Shown: positions 9,100 to 17,864, counted from the first letter of the stretch. The stretch: DNA of 64,000 nt from Methanosarcina acetivorans C2A (GCF_000007345.1 NC_003552.1:3410001-3474000); one strand, 5' to 3'. Numbers and translations are program-made. Notes: generated from the sequence alone by a model not told the origin.

Positions 9100-9869
9100 A
9101 CAATTTCAGCTATGAGAGACTTCACAGTAACCTGCAATACCTCAAACTGAATACTATTGAAGAGGTTCTGGACAACTATCTTGAAATTGCTGCAAGAGAT
9201 AGCAAGACAACAATGGAAGTACTTGATTATCTGTTTGAACAGGAAAAGAAGCACAGAGAAGCTGCTGCAATTGAGAGAAGGATGAAAAGTGCAGCATTTC
9301 CTGTGAAAAAGACGCTTGATGAATTCGATTTTGAGTTTCAGTCATCTATTGATAAAAAAGTCATAGAAGACCTTGCAACCTTGAGATTTGTTCATAACGT
9401 AGAAAACGTTGTTTTCCTTGGTCCTCCCGGAGTTGGAAAGTCTCATCTTGCAATCGCTCTTGGGATTGAAGTAGCAAAAGCAGGGATTTCGGTTTACTTT
9501 ACCAATACAGGAAACCTTATCGAGAAGTTGAAAATAGCAAATCGAGAAGGAATGCTTGAAAAGAAACTCAAAGGCTTTATGAAATTTAAAGTTCTGATCA
9601 TTGATGAAATGGGTTATCTCCCATTTGATGAGGAAGGAGCTCACTGTTTATTTCAGTTGATTTCCAGACGTTATGAAAAGAGTTCGACCATCTTTACGTC
9701 AAATAAATCATATGGAGAATGGGGAGAGATATTCAAAGACCAGGTAATAGCGGCTGCTGTACTTGATAGAATTCTCCATCACTGTACTACAATTAACATC
9801 AGAGGAGAAAGTTACAGGCTGAAAGAAAGGAAGAAACATGGTATAAAATCAGGAAATATCTACCAGTAA
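9096..9869 (+). CDS. istB: IS21 helper ATPase IstB
   Basis: IstB is the DnaA/DnaC-like AAA+ ATPase that selects target DNA and activates IstA. The 257 residues have Walker A GPPGVGKSHLA near residue 110, Walker B VLIIDEMGYLP near residue 167 and a sensor-like TSNKSYGEW. It begins inside the last codons of istA (4-base overlap). No frame defects are seen, so this element may be mobile. Confidence 0.93.
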   Translation: MNNFSYERLHSNLQYLKLNTIEEVLDNYLEIAARDSKTTMEVLDYLFEQEKKHREAAAIERRMKSAAFPVKKTLDEFDFEFQSSIDKKVIEDLATLRFVHNVENVVFLGPPGVGKSHLAIALGIEVAKAGISVYFTNTGNLIEKLKIANREGMLEKKLKGFMKFKVLIIDEMGYLPFDEEGAHCLFQLISRRYEKSSTIFTSNKSYGEWGEIFKDQVIAAAVLDRILHHCTTINIRGESYRLKERKKHGIKSGNIYQ

Positions 9870-9965
9870 TTTCTAACAAGTTTATGAAAAATTGAGTAAA
9901 ATTTATATCAAAAGATGGGGAAATTTAAACCGACCAATGTGGGGAAAATTAAACCGCTGTTGACA

Positions 9966-10450
9966 TGGGCAAAGGTACCGTCCAAGAGATTCGTGTATAC
10001 CGGGATAATTGAGATTACCTTTTATCTTTTTTCAAATTGCGTCACATCTATAAAGATAACTTAAATTGAAATTAGAATAATTTAAAAGGAAAGAAGGTTT
10101 AGGTGGCGTTTAGCCTATAATTCCGATCTCCTTATCAGTCGGCTTGAATATAAATAAAAACAATCAGTTATTTCTGCTGATCTACCCTGAGTTCTTAAAG
10201 AAATTAACTTCAATGTACACTACATACAGTAAAGAAATATAATATCAATGTCAGTCAGTTCATTTTCGAAAAATTTATATGCCGCTGATATTTATATATC
10301 CTGCTGTAATAGTGAGATCGTCGGAAAATGTCATAAAATATCTGCCGATAAATTGCTCTATTTTGAAAACAAAAGCAGAATCGAGTTTTTTGAAACCCTA
10401 TTGCAAAATAGCTTCTAGCAAAACAAGGATTGAAACAATAAAAAACAAAG
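9966..10450. other. Intergenic; contains a CRISPR-repeat-like 17-mer
   Basis: After the 3' part of the IS21-disrupted fragment (to about 10009) there is AT-rich DNA with no clear gene. The one notable sequence is the repeat-like motif at 10420-10436. Confidence 0.4.
10420..10436 (+). CRISPR. Solitary CRISPR-repeat 3'-end relic
   Basis: AAAACAAGGATTGAAAC equals the 3' end of the 37-nt repeats I remember for Methanosarcina type I-B/III CRISPR arrays, including the ATTGAAAC handle. Only one partial copy is present and no spacer array follows. With the cas1 relic at about 6 kb it suggests a lost CRISPR locus. The match to known repeats is from memory. Confidence 0.4.
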
Positions 10451-10599
10451 GAGGAATATATATAAAACGAAATGAAGATGATTGGAATCAGGAACTTAAG
10501 CCAGACATGAAATACTATCAAGGCTGGCATTTGATAGTTCTGCTCATTCTTGTGCTTGCCAACGTATATATAGAAATTAAATGGCTTTTCTTTAGCTAA
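10451..10599 (+). CDS. Possible small single-span membrane protein
   Basis: Downstream of a strong AAAGGAGG at 10447-10454, the frame ending at 10599 encodes a hydrophilic N-terminus (KRNEDDWNQELKPDM), then one hydrophobic span (WHLIVLLILVLANVYIEI) and the end KWLFFS. The start is unclear: the only in-frame ATG after the ribosome-binding site is at about 10508, and the codons nearer to it are ATA. The topology suggests a small inner-membrane peptide. Function unknown. Confidence 0.35.
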
Positions 10600-11065
10600 A
10601 AATTACAAAACAGCTTCCACGCACTATATTACCAGGGTAATAGGTATCTCAAAAAAGTGTACGCTACTGAAATATATTAACAGCAACATTTTCTATAAAG
10701 TTGCCCTGGCAAAAATTAGTTCTTTTTTATAAGTCGGGTTAATAAAAAAATCAAATTTTTTGTACGCTTTTGCAGAGTATACGCACACCCACTTCTTTTC
10801 AAAAGTTGTCTTAACTAAAAATAAAAAATTATTCATGCGTCTTCGGTTAAGTGAGGAATCGTGATAAATTGCCTCCATTCTCACAACAGTTGCCAATACT
10901 TTTAATGTGTTGTGGACTGGAACTGGGTATCGATTTCATGTAATAAGGCCAAAATTTAAGGCAGCCTTTTGGTGCAAAACCGATAGCTTTCAGGCAAAAA
11001 ATTCCTTAACCGATGACCAATGAAAAATTATTTATCTTTTTGAAAACCCGTAAACAATCTTATAT
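10600..11065. other. Intergenic with transposase-tail debris
   Basis: No intact gene is seen. On the minus strand, 10825-10752 reads like the C-terminus of a transposase (FEKKWVCVYSAKAYKKFDF) and is similar in DNA to 7619-7690. The rest is AT-rich. Confidence 0.35.
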
Positions 11066-12784
11066 CCTAGATTCGGCAGGTAAACAAATATCTTAATATT
11101 ATTAATTTTATATCTTTTTCCTGGTTTTCCCATGGCAGAAAAAGACAGCAGTAGAAGAGTTGAATCCTCCCTAAAACGTACAAGGTTCTTAGGTCACCTT
11201 GGTCTGATAGTTGGAGTGTTCCGAGAACTTGAGGTTGACAATCTGATCGATGAAAAACTTCCCAAAGAAAGGGATCATACTGTCCCTCACTCAGTCTGCA
11301 TCCTTGCCATGTTGCTCAATGGTCTTGGTTTCGTAGGGCAACGTCTGTACCTGTTTCCTGATTTTTTTAAAAACATTTCTACGGAAAGGCTTTTCGGAGA
11401 CGGTATAACAAGAGAGGATCTGAATCAATACGTTATCGGAGAGACTCTTGACAGAATCGTAAAATATGGCCCTACAAAACTGTTTACGGAAATTGCTCTT
11501 CACATCATGACTCATCTACCTATTCCTGTTCATTGTTTACACGCTGACACTACAAGTGTCAGCGTTTATGGGGATTATGATGACGAAGAAACTGAGTCTA
11601 TTGACATTACTTTTGGAATTCCCAAAAACGGAAGATGGGACCTCAAACAATTTGTACTTAGCTTGATTGTTAATCAGCATGGGATACCTCTTTTCATGAA
11701 CACACATTCAGGAAATTCTTCCGACAAAAACACAATTCTGGAAGCGATCCAGTCTCTCAAATCAGTTTTAAGACCTGAAAGCGAAGTTTACTACGTCGCT
11801 GATAGTTCCTTTTACACAGACAATAATATCAAGAACATGGGAAAGTCATTCTGGATCAGTCGTGTTCCCGCAACAATTACCGAGGCAAAGGAACTGCTAA
11901 CTGCAAATCTGAACCTGAAAACGCTAAAAAGCGACGAAAGATACTCATTTTATCAAACCTTTGTGGAATATGGTGGAGTCAAACAAAAGTGGGTTTTGCT
12001 GCTTTCTCACAAGATGAAAGAGAAGAAAGAGCAAACTCTCAGGACGAAGCTTGAAAAAGAGGTTGAAAAAGCAGAGAAGTCTTTTAAAAAACTGAAAGGA
12101 GAGGACTTTTTTTGCGAAGAGGATGCATTAAAAGCTGCAGAAAAATGGATTCAAGATTTCCCTTCTGTCTCATTTGAAAAAGTAGATGTGAAATCCATTA
12201 AAAAACGTGAGTTGGGGAAAAGAGGCAGACCTTCAAAAGATGAGCAATTAAAGACTTATTGCAGGATTAATGGAATCATAAAGGTTAATGATGCTTTTGT
12301 TTTAAATGAAATGGATAAAATGGGACTTTTTATTCTTGCAAGTAATGATATCAATCTTTCTCCTGAGGATATGCTGAAGTATTACAAAGGGCAGGATAAC
12401 GTGGAAAAAGGATTCAGATTCTTGAAAAGTAACACCTTTAGCATATCGAAAGTTTACCTCAAGAACAAAAAGAGAATTGAAGCGATGACTATGATAATGG
12501 TTCTCTGCTTAATGATTTATTCAATTGCAGAATGGAAATTAAGGACAAAATTAGAAGAAGAAAATGAAACGATTCCAGATCAAAAAGGGAAACCAACAAA
12601 AAGACCTACAATGAGATGGATATTTTTCAATTTTCAGGGAATTACAGAACTTATTTCTCAGAACAAAGGACAAATGAAGTCAGAAATATTGAATATGGAG
12701 GAGATTCACTGGAAGATACTGGGTCTAATGGGAGAGAAATATGAAAATATCTATCTCTAATTACGTTAACCTGCCGAATCTAGG
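11066..12784 (+). mobile_element. IS1634-family insertion sequence, intact
   Basis: Terminal inverted repeats CCTAGATTCGGCAGGTAA (left) and the matching right end (TTAACCTGCCGAATCTAGG) are flanked by a 6-bp TTATAT duplication. A single uninterrupted transposase fills the element. Confidence 0.9.
11132..12760 (+). CDS. IS1634/IS4-superfamily DDE transposase
   Basis: The 542-residue transposase starts with ATG at 11132. Catalytic residues fit the IS4-type layout: Asp in LHADTTSVSVYGDYD (about residue 141), Asp in VYYVADSSFYTD (about 230) and Glu in GQDNVEKGFRFLKS (about 430), the latter being the Y(2)R(3)E(6)K-like region. A Lys/Glu-rich insertion lies between the second Asp and the Glu. The whole frame is open, so the element is potentially active. 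It interrupts the small gene at 12785-13031. Confidence 0.9.
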   Translation: MAEKDSSRRVESSLKRTRFLGHLGLIVGVFRELEVDNLIDEKLPKERDHTVPHSVCILAMLLNGLGFVGQRLYLFPDFFKNISTERLFGDGITREDLNQYVIGETLDRIVKYGPTKLFTEIALHIMTHLPIPVHCLHADTTSVSVYGDYDDEETESIDITFGIPKNGRWDLKQFVLSLIVNQHGIPLFMNTHSGNSSDKNTILEAIQSLKSVLRPESEVYYVADSSFYTDNNIKNMGKSFWISRVPATITEAKELLTANLNLKTLKSDERYSFYQTFVEYGGVKQKWVLLLSHKMKEKKEQTLRTKLEKEVEKAEKSFKKLKGEDFFCEEDALKAAEKWIQDFPSVSFEKVDVKSIKKRELGKRGRPSKDEQLKTYCRINGIIKVNDAFVLNEMDKMGLFILASNDINLSPEDMLKYYKGQDNVEKGFRFLKSNTFSISKVYLKNKKRIEAMTMIMVLCLMIYSIAEWKLRTKLEEENETIPDQKGKPTKRPTMRWIFFNFQGITELISQNKGQMKSEILNMEEIHWKILGLMGEKYENIYL

Positions 12785-13031
12785 TTATATGTTTTGCATT
12801 TACCCATGCGGTTATCGATAGGAAAATATAAGGTTTCAAAATATAGAATTGTCCACTGCCTATAATTGCTGAAATTTGGGAGAAATGTATAACATTATTT
12901 GACCCTGATAAAATGGTTGTTACATTCTCATAAAACGAAAGAAGATTATGAACATCGCTAGATAATGTATTAAAGGTCACTTCGCACGTAGGAGAAGTGC
13001 TTTCTGTCTGTACCGGCACATTTAACTTCAT
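12785..13031 (-). pseudogene. Small unknown protein cut by IS1634 near its C-terminus
   Basis: An 83-residue frame starts at 13031 (MKLNVPVQTESTSPTCEV...) and runs into the IS1634 end. Removing the element and one TTATAT copy restores ..WVNAKHIRLFTGFQKDK and a stop just left of the IS, about 88 residues in total. There is one moderately hydrophobic stretch (FYILKPYIFLSITAWV). The family is not recognised and no ribosome-binding site is evident, so even the ancestral gene is uncertain. Confidence 0.4.
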
Positions 13032-13039
13032 TGGTCTAT

Positions 13040-13327
13040 CCCGCTTTCATACAAACGAGCTACTACCACTGGACTTCACTCCAAGAGCTGCGGGAATTGG
13101 GTGATGTGGAAGTCGTGGAGGAAAGAATCGTAAGGGATGGAAATATCTGGACCTCGGCAGGCATTTCTGCTGGCATTGATATGGTGCTCGCATTTGTTGA
13201 ATACATGACTGACGAAAAAACGGCGGGCAAAATTCAGCTCGGTGCCGAATACTATCCGTCCGGCAGGTCATACGGTATGATGCACCAGATCCCGCAGGCT
13301 CCTGAATATTTGAAGAAAAGGGACTGA
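13040..13327 (+). pseudogene. DJ-1/PfpI family C-terminal fragment
   Basis: The frame from about 13050 to 13327 encodes HWTSLQELRELGDVEVVEER, then NIWTSAGISAGIDMVLAFVE and IQLGAEYYPSGRSYG. This is the C-terminal half of DJ-1/PfpI (class I glutamine-amidotransferase-like) proteins of the isonitrile-hydratase type. The N-terminal half with the nucleophilic Cys elbow is missing; upstream DNA belongs to an unrelated minus-strand frame. The fragment is not expected to be active. Confidence 0.65.
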
Positions 13328-13353
13328 ATGTCCCTCAAAATTTTTCAAAAACC

Positions 13354-14172
13354 TTACTTCCATGTTACTTCAAGAGGCTTCCTGCGAGGGATTCCGTATA
13401 CTTTGTATTTCGGGTTGCCAAACATCATTGCATAGGCAAACTTCCTTCCTGCTGGCAGGTCGAGTTCTTTCTGGAGAGGTTCATAGAACATGGAAGCCGC
13501 TGTAACAAAGCCAGCCCAGCATGTCCCTATCCCGAAAGCCGGTGCAGCGAGATCAAAATGGGTGAAGGCAATGATGGCATCTACAGGTGCAATGGGACTT
13601 TCCTCTGGAATGTGGGCGAAGAGCAGGTGCGGAGCACCCCGACAGATGACGTCGTATCCCTGCTCCCATGCAGAAATAAGCGCAGGTACGTAACCGCTCA
13701 TCGGGTGGGGGGTGTTCAGGAGGGTTCTCATCCATTCAATAGTGAGTTCGGCAATTTTCCTCACTTTTTCAGGGTTATGGACAACGAGCCACTGCACCGG
13801 CTGGGCATTGGTTCCGGACGCAGCGTAGCGGGCAATATCAAGGACTTCAAGGATTTTCTCCTTTGGCACAGGCTCTCCGGTAAAATGCCGAACTGATCTG
13901 CGTTTCTTGAGGTAAAATGCTATGTCCTCTGGAGAGATAGTACCTGCACCAGTTGGCAGGGGAACTTTCTCATCGGGGCGGAGGTTAAGAACGAGAGCCT
14001 CAGAAGGGCAGAAAGCCTCACAGTGCCCGCAATAGAGGCAGTGTAAAATGTTTTCGTCCTGCACTTGTGGAAGATGAGTCTCATCAACTGGATCGATGAT
14101 ACCTGAAGGGCATACCTTTACACAAATACCGCACCGTGTGCAAAGATCTTGATTAACAACAATGTGAGTCAT
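13354..14172 (-). CDS. Ferredoxin-nitroreductase fusion protein
   Basis: An N-terminal domain with two 4Fe-4S motifs (CTRCGICVKVCPSG and CLYCGHCEAFCP, residues about 10-60) is fused to an FMN-dependent nitroreductase domain (RRSVRHFTGEPVPKEKI, AASGTNAQPVQWLVV, GIGTCWAGFV). Such proteins use ferredoxin-type electrons for two-electron reduction of nitro compounds or flavin-linked substrates. ATG at 14172 (MTHIVVNQDL) is preferred over the longer start at 14181. A disrupted paralogue lies at 18244-21931. Upstream there is a direct repeat of GGCAGATAYGTAATC (about 14190-14236) that may be regulatory. Confidence 0.9.
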   Translation of the reverse strand: MTHIVVNQDLCTRCGICVKVCPSGIIDPVDETHLPQVQDENILHCLYCGHCEAFCPSEALVLNLRPDEKVPLPTGAGTISPEDIAFYLKKRRSVRHFTGEPVPKEKILEVLDIARYAASGTNAQPVQWLVVHNPEKVRKIAELTIEWMRTLLNTPHPMSGYVPALISAWEQGYDVICRGAPHLLFAHIPEESPIAPVDAIIAFTHFDLAAPAFGIGTCWAGFVTAASMFYEPLQKELDLPAGRKFAYAMMFGNPKYKVYGIPRRKPLEVTWK

Positions 14173-14285
14173 AAGTATCAAAACCTGTTAAGGGCAGATA
14201 CGTAATCAGCCCCTTTTAAGGCAGATATGTAATCGGTAGTATTTAGTTACTTGTCTTTATTTCTCTACCTGTGAAGCTCTATTCT

Positions 14286-14340
14286 TCATTCAATTACCTG
14301 ATGGGTAAAGAAATAAAGGTTACATATTTGCCTGTCATAA
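14286..14340 (-). pseudogene. C-terminal scrap of a TIGR00027 methyltransferase
   Basis: The minus strand reads DRQICNLYFFTHQVIE and a stop, matching the C-terminal NREVCSLLSFVQAVIE of the methyltransferase at 36701-37600 and the end of the one at 15737-16654. Nothing upstream can be aligned. It shows that another methyltransferase gene once stood between the hydrolase relic and the nitroreductase. Confidence 0.45.
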
Positions 14341-14482
14341 AGAAAAAGGATCTTAAATCCTGGCTTCCTGCGCTTTTTATCCCCAAATTTTTTCACTGAT
14401 TCCAAGTTTTTATACCGTCCCCTCTTTGATTATCACATTATTCTTGCGTTAAGATTCCAGAGCATCTACTTCTGCCAGGAAT

Positions 14483-15105
14483 TCAAGAGCGGGCTTGAGA
14501 AGCAAATTTATGTCTTGCGATATGGAACAGATGGTCTCCTTCAATCAGGACCAGCTTTGCACCGGGAATCCCTTGCGCCAGCTCTCGGGTGATCTTCATG
14601 GATACAACCTGATACTTTGTGCCATTTATTATAAGAGTGGGTGCTTTGACCTGGCTCAGCAACTTCCTGCCATCAAAATTAAGGGCTGCCAAACTTTGCC
14701 GGGTGAAGGATTCAAGTGTTGGCGGATATTGCTGCTGGAAAAGGAACTCAGCGCCCTTCTTCATCTGCTTTTTGCCTCCAGGCAGTTTCCACATGAGACC
14801 CCAGATTAAATTCCTCGGGAAAGGAACCCAGTGGAATGCTGAATGAAGCACCAGACTTTTGACATGCTCAGGATATTTTGTAGCAAGCAACAGGGCTATG
14901 CAGGAACCCATGGGAAAGCCACTGGAATGAGCTCGTTTTATTTCCAGCAAATCTAAAAGCCCGATTAAGTCTTACTGCCATCATTTCAATAGAGTAAGGG
15001 ATATCCGGCTTGTCAGTCCTTCCGACACCCCGGTTGTCGAAGGCAATTACCTTATATTTTTGGGCATATCTGTCTAGGTAACTGGTTTTTCCCTCCCCCT
15101 GAGTT
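14483..15105 (-). pseudogene. Alpha/beta hydrolase, frameshifted, catalytic Ser lost
   Basis: The upstream part (about 15100-14985) reads YKVIAFDNRGVGRTDKPDIP and PYSIEMMA. After a frameshift near 14975 it continues DLIGLLDLLEIKRAH, then GFPMGSCIALLLATKYPEHV and LIEGDHLFH to 14483. This is the classic alpha/beta hydrolase core. The nucleophile elbow is GFPMG instead of GxSxG, so the catalytic Ser is replaced by Pro. The N-terminus is cut at about 15105, where transposase debris begins. A similar hydrolase relic is at 36410-36596. Confidence 0.75.
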
Positions 15106-15166
15106 ATTACCTAACTTTGACAGTGAAATAAAAATAAGTGCTCTTTGTTTTGATTCATTCGATCAA

Positions 15167-15481
15167 ATGAAAATTAATACAAAACAGAGAACATTCCCTA
15201 CAATTCCTAACAAAAATATATGTATTTCTATTGGAACACTGCTTGCCGTCTGATTCTACTACGAAAAGCTTCATTTCTGTGATATTTTTAACAAGCATAA
15301 AAGTAAAGGTCTTGATCTCAATAGTTTACTGATTGGTTTGTTAAGTTACAAACTGACTGAGAATTTCAGTATTAAAGAAGCTGGCAAATGGTTAAACCAA
15401 AAAGAAATTCTCAATATCTTAAATCTTAAGCGCTTTCATGAAAGAGCCCTTTACAGGGTTCTTATAAATCTTAGGTTATAA
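15167..15481 (+). pseudogene. N-terminal transposase remnant
   Basis: From ATG at 15167 the frame reads MKINTKQRTFPTIPNKNI, hits TGA, then continues in the same frame YYEKLHFCDIFNKHKSKGLD, LNSLLIGLLSYKLTENFSIK, RFHERALYRVLINL and a stop at 15481. This is the N-terminal region of an IS4/IS1634-superfamily transposase; the catalytic core is absent. It lies at the 5' break of the hydrolase relic, so the element probably caused the truncation. Confidence 0.6.
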
Positions 15482-15483
15482 TT

Positions 15484-15720
15484 TCCTTTTCCCAAATAAT
15501 CATCGAAGACAATTCTCATGCTTTCCTCAGTGAAATATCCCGTGCTGCAGCCCAGCTCGACGGCCCTTCCCAGGCCTCGCTTCTGGCTGAGCCTGTCACG
15601 GGCTGACTGTCGCAGGGTTGTACACATCAGGTTATCATTGCCTCGTCGTGCTGGTACGCTATTGCGCCCCCGAACTTTTCGCTGTTTTCCGACATACCAC
15701 GCTCCATGCTCATCCTTCTG
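15484..15720 (-). pseudogene. SAM-methyltransferase relic with motif I
   Basis: The minus strand carries LRQSARDRLSQKRGLGRAV followed by ELGCSTGYFTEESMRIVF. The first part and the glycine-rich motif I (VELGCSTGYFT) fit a class I SAM-dependent methyltransferase N-terminus. After YFTE the frame diverges and stops, and the upstream residues are Arg-rich and frame-disturbed. It lies directly downstream of the intact methyltransferase at 15737 and looks like a second, decayed methyltransferase gene. Confidence 0.4.
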
Positions 15721-15736
15721 AGTCCGATTTTTTCCA

Positions 15737-16654
15737 TTACCTGACGGCCGCATATGCAAAGGAAAGCAGGCTGTTGACCGGCTTGCCCTCGTTTTTCCCG
15801 CGCAGGTAAGCCGTCCGGTAATCCCCGCCGGTCATCTTTTGCCGCAAGGTGAAGCCTCTCTCGCTGAGGAACGCTTCGAGAGCCACCTCATCGACGCCGA
15901 ACAGGAAGGGCTCACCTGCGTCCGTCACGGCTTTTTGCCAGTTCCGGCCGGCTTCCTGCTCGCAGGTGCCGTCAACCAACGATGCAGGGATGTAATCGAA
16001 GACCATTGCACTGCCCCTGCCTGAGCTATGCGCGATGAAGGCAAGCACCTTGTCTACTGCTGTTGGAGGGAGGTAATAGACAAGCCCTTCCAGGAGGAAC
16101 AGCGTCTTCCGGGAAGTGTCATATCCGCTCTCAGCGAGCCTCTGACCCAGATCATCGACGGCGAGGTCTGCAGGGACGTAGGTGACGTGACCCGGCAGCA
16201 CGCCGAAGATCTCCCGGACCTTGTCTGTCTTTAGCTTTTGGGTGGTCGGGACATCGACCTCGAAGACACGGACGCGCTCTAGCCCTTCGATCCGGTAAGC
16301 GCGGGAATCGTACCCGGCGCCCAGCACCACGAGCTGCTCCAGGCCATCGGTGATCGATGCTTTCACGACGTCGTCGAAGTACCTCGCCCGGACTAGGCAG
16401 GAGACACCGACACCCGGGACTAGGCGCTCGGACTGCTCCAACATCGCCCGCGCCTCGGCTGTATGGCTGCTATAGTACTCCATGGTTTCCCGACTGATGA
16501 AGTAGAAGGCGTAAGGATCGTAATAGATGCGCTCCTCCTCAGGCTTCCGGGATTCCATCGCCCTGATGATGGCAAGGGTCTCCGCAGTTTTACTCGGGTC
16601 CCTGCCTCTGCTATCGTTTTCGCGTGTCTCTTTTCTATTGTTTGTTTGCTGCAT
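15737..16654 (-). CDS. SAM-dependent methyltransferase, TIGR00027/LCMT-like (cassette A)
   Basis: This 305-residue protein belongs to the COG3315/TIGR00027 group of O-methyltransferases related to leucine carboxyl methyltransferase. Diagnostic segments are KTAETLAIIRAMESRKPEEE, VRARYFDDVV, the SAM motif LVVLGAGYDSRAYRIEGL (about residue 115-132), VFEVDVPTTQ and TLFLLEGLVYYLPP. The substrate is unknown. It follows the TetR gene at 16902-17573 on the same strand. The DNA is visibly GC-richer than its neighbours, with many GCC/CGG codons, unlike its paralogue at 36701, which hints at recent transfer. Probably repressed by the adjacent TetR. Confidence 0.88.
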   Translation of the reverse strand: MQQTNNRKETRENDSRGRDPSKTAETLAIIRAMESRKPEEERIYYDPYAFYFISRETMEYYSSHTAEARAMLEQSERLVPGVGVSCLVRARYFDDVVKASITDGLEQLVVLGAGYDSRAYRIEGLERVRVFEVDVPTTQKLKTDKVREIFGVLPGHVTYVPADLAVDDLGQRLAESGYDTSRKTLFLLEGLVYYLPPTAVDKVLAFIAHSSGRGSAMVFDYIPASLVDGTCEQEAGRNWQKAVTDAGEPFLFGVDEVALEAFLSERGFTLRQKMTGGDYRTAYLRGKNEGKPVNSLLSFAYAAVR

Positions 16655-16901
16655 ATCCAGCCCTCCTTACTATCTGATCGCAAGGAACAGTCATCGATTA
16701 ATCTTCGCCGTGGATCTCGTAGTACATATTGATATCTTTTACTTTTACAGTTGGCATGTCTTCTCGCCTCGATCACTCTTTCATTCCCAATCATTTTTCA
16801 TTTATGATCACTTTTTGATGATATTTCCAATAGCATCCGCTATCCAGATACAGGCACATTCTTTTGCTCTTTTCTAGCTTTAGAAAGAATAGAATCAGTA
16901 T

Positions 16902-17573
16902 TTATCGAGCGCTGTTGCCTAAGCCCATTTCATCGGAAACTGGACGATTATCGAGAGCGTTGCCGATAAAGAGGAGGAAATCCTTTACAAACTGATCATA
17001 GCTGATCCCTCCGATTTCCAGAATTTTTTTCCAATTAGGGTCCAGACAGATGATGCTGTTGCACATAAGGTTCATGATAAAAGCCATTTCAAACGGATCA
17101 ATATCGTTTCTTATTGTCCCGTCTTCCATTCCTTCCTTAAGCACATCGCGGTTCAGTAAAAGGTCTTCTTTTATCTGCTCCATGACCGCCTTCATATCTT
17201 CGTTTTCTTTTTTCCTGAACAGCTTCGGTCCAATGGCACAGATCATCCGATAATATTCCTGATTTTCCTGGACGAATTCGAAGTATTTTTTTCCTATCAA
17301 CCTATGTTTTTCCCGGCCAGATATTTCCAGCTCTATGCACTCTACCAAAATTTCATGCATTTTACGCATCTTGCGTAGAGTGATGGCAAAAAACAGAGCG
17401 TCTTTGTTTTTAAAGTAAAGGTAAAGCGTACCTTTGCCAAGTTCTACCTCTTTTGCTATCTCTTCCATGGGGACGCTGTCGAAGCTCCTGGAGAAAAACA
17501 GCTTCTCAGCGGCATCGATGATAGCATTCTTTCTCTGTTCCTTTTCTCTTTCTTTTCTGTCAGCGGTTGCCAT
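16902..17573 (-). CDS. TetR-family transcriptional regulator (cassette A)
   Basis: The N-terminal TetR DNA-binding domain (IIDAAEKLFFSRSFDSVPME, then EIAKEVELGKGTLYLYF, residues about 20-60) is followed by an all-helical ligand-binding domain of about 150 residues. ATG at 17573 (MATADRKERE) is preferred to the upstream ATG at 17582. An inverted repeat ATGACC...GGTCAT lies immediately upstream at 17587-17619 and is a likely autoregulatory operator. It stands upstream of the methyltransferase on the same strand, the same order as in the other cassettes. Confidence 0.92.
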   Translation of the reverse strand: MATADRKEREKEQRKNAIIDAAEKLFFSRSFDSVPMEEIAKEVELGKGTLYLYFKNKDALFFAITLRKMRKMHEILVECIELEISGREKHRLIGKKYFEFVQENQEYYRMICAIGPKLFRKKENEDMKAVMEQIKEDLLLNRDVLKEGMEDGTIRNDIDPFEMAFIMNLMCNSIICLDPNWKKILEIGGISYDQFVKDFLLFIGNALDNRPVSDEMGLGNSAR

Positions 17574-17586
17574 TATCTTCACCGTT

Positions 17587-17619
17587 ATGACCTATAACTA
17601 TAATATGACTATTGGTCAT
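17587..17619. promoter_or_regulatory. Candidate TetR operator A
   Basis: ATGACCTATA (17587-17596) and the inverted ATTGGTCAT (17611-17619) form an imperfect dyad directly upstream of the TetR start. The position fits autorepression. Confidence 0.5.
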
Positions 17620-17681
17620 TGTATGAATGAGAGTCAAACAATATAAGGTTTCTGTTTTATCCCAATCAGTCATGCTGAAGC

Positions 17682-17720
17682 TGAAAAAGCCTGGACAGTA
17701 TAATTGTAGTCCTTCTCAGG
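17682..17720. repeat. 39-bp direct repeat shared with 41166-41204
   Basis: The string beginning GAAAAAGCCTGGACAGTATA and ending CCTTCTCAGGA occurs here and at about 41166-41204 with one difference. Both copies lie next to DUF3795 relics, so it is part of the duplicated cassette DNA. Confidence 0.7.
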
Positions 17721-17864
17721 AGGGCGGACTGTTATAGAAAACGCATTGTGTCTGTTGAGATCTTCAGTTTGGTATTTTCTAATGAATAAAAATAGGTGTT
17801 GATCATATCCCTTTTCTAAAAAGGGAAGGATTTACCCTGAGTTAACTTCATGACTCTAAATGTA

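Larger units (their letters stand above)
7767..9965 (+). mobile_element. IS21-family insertion sequence, apparently intact
   Basis: The ends are TGTCAACGGCGGTT (left) and its near-complement AACCGCTGTTGACA (right), followed inward by repeated GGGGAA-type transposase binding motifs. A 4-bp TGGG duplication flanks it. It carries overlapping istA and istB. Confidence 0.92.
7690..10009 (+). pseudogene. Unknown gene fragment interrupted by IS21
   Basis: If the IS21 element and one copy of its TGGG duplication are removed, bases up to 7766 and from 9966 join into an open frame reading NFLSFYGGFMTNFCIPDYMG, then IGISAAMGKGTVQEIRVYRD, and a stop at about 10009. The family is not recognised. The upstream start is not seen, so the fragment was probably already truncated when IS21 inserted. 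Confidence 0.4.

Noticed and set aside
10279-10599. Full 106-residue protein
   Set aside because: The strong ribosome-binding site lies inside the frame and the upstream half contains the CRISPR-like 17-mer, so only the last part is likely translated.
10693-10896. 67-residue minus-strand protein gene
   Set aside because: No ribosome-binding site; the middle looks like transposase-tail debris also seen near 7.6 kb.
13047-13271. Minus-strand 74-residue ORF
   Set aside because: Antisense shadow of the PfpI-like fragment, with Arg/Cys-rich low-quality protein.
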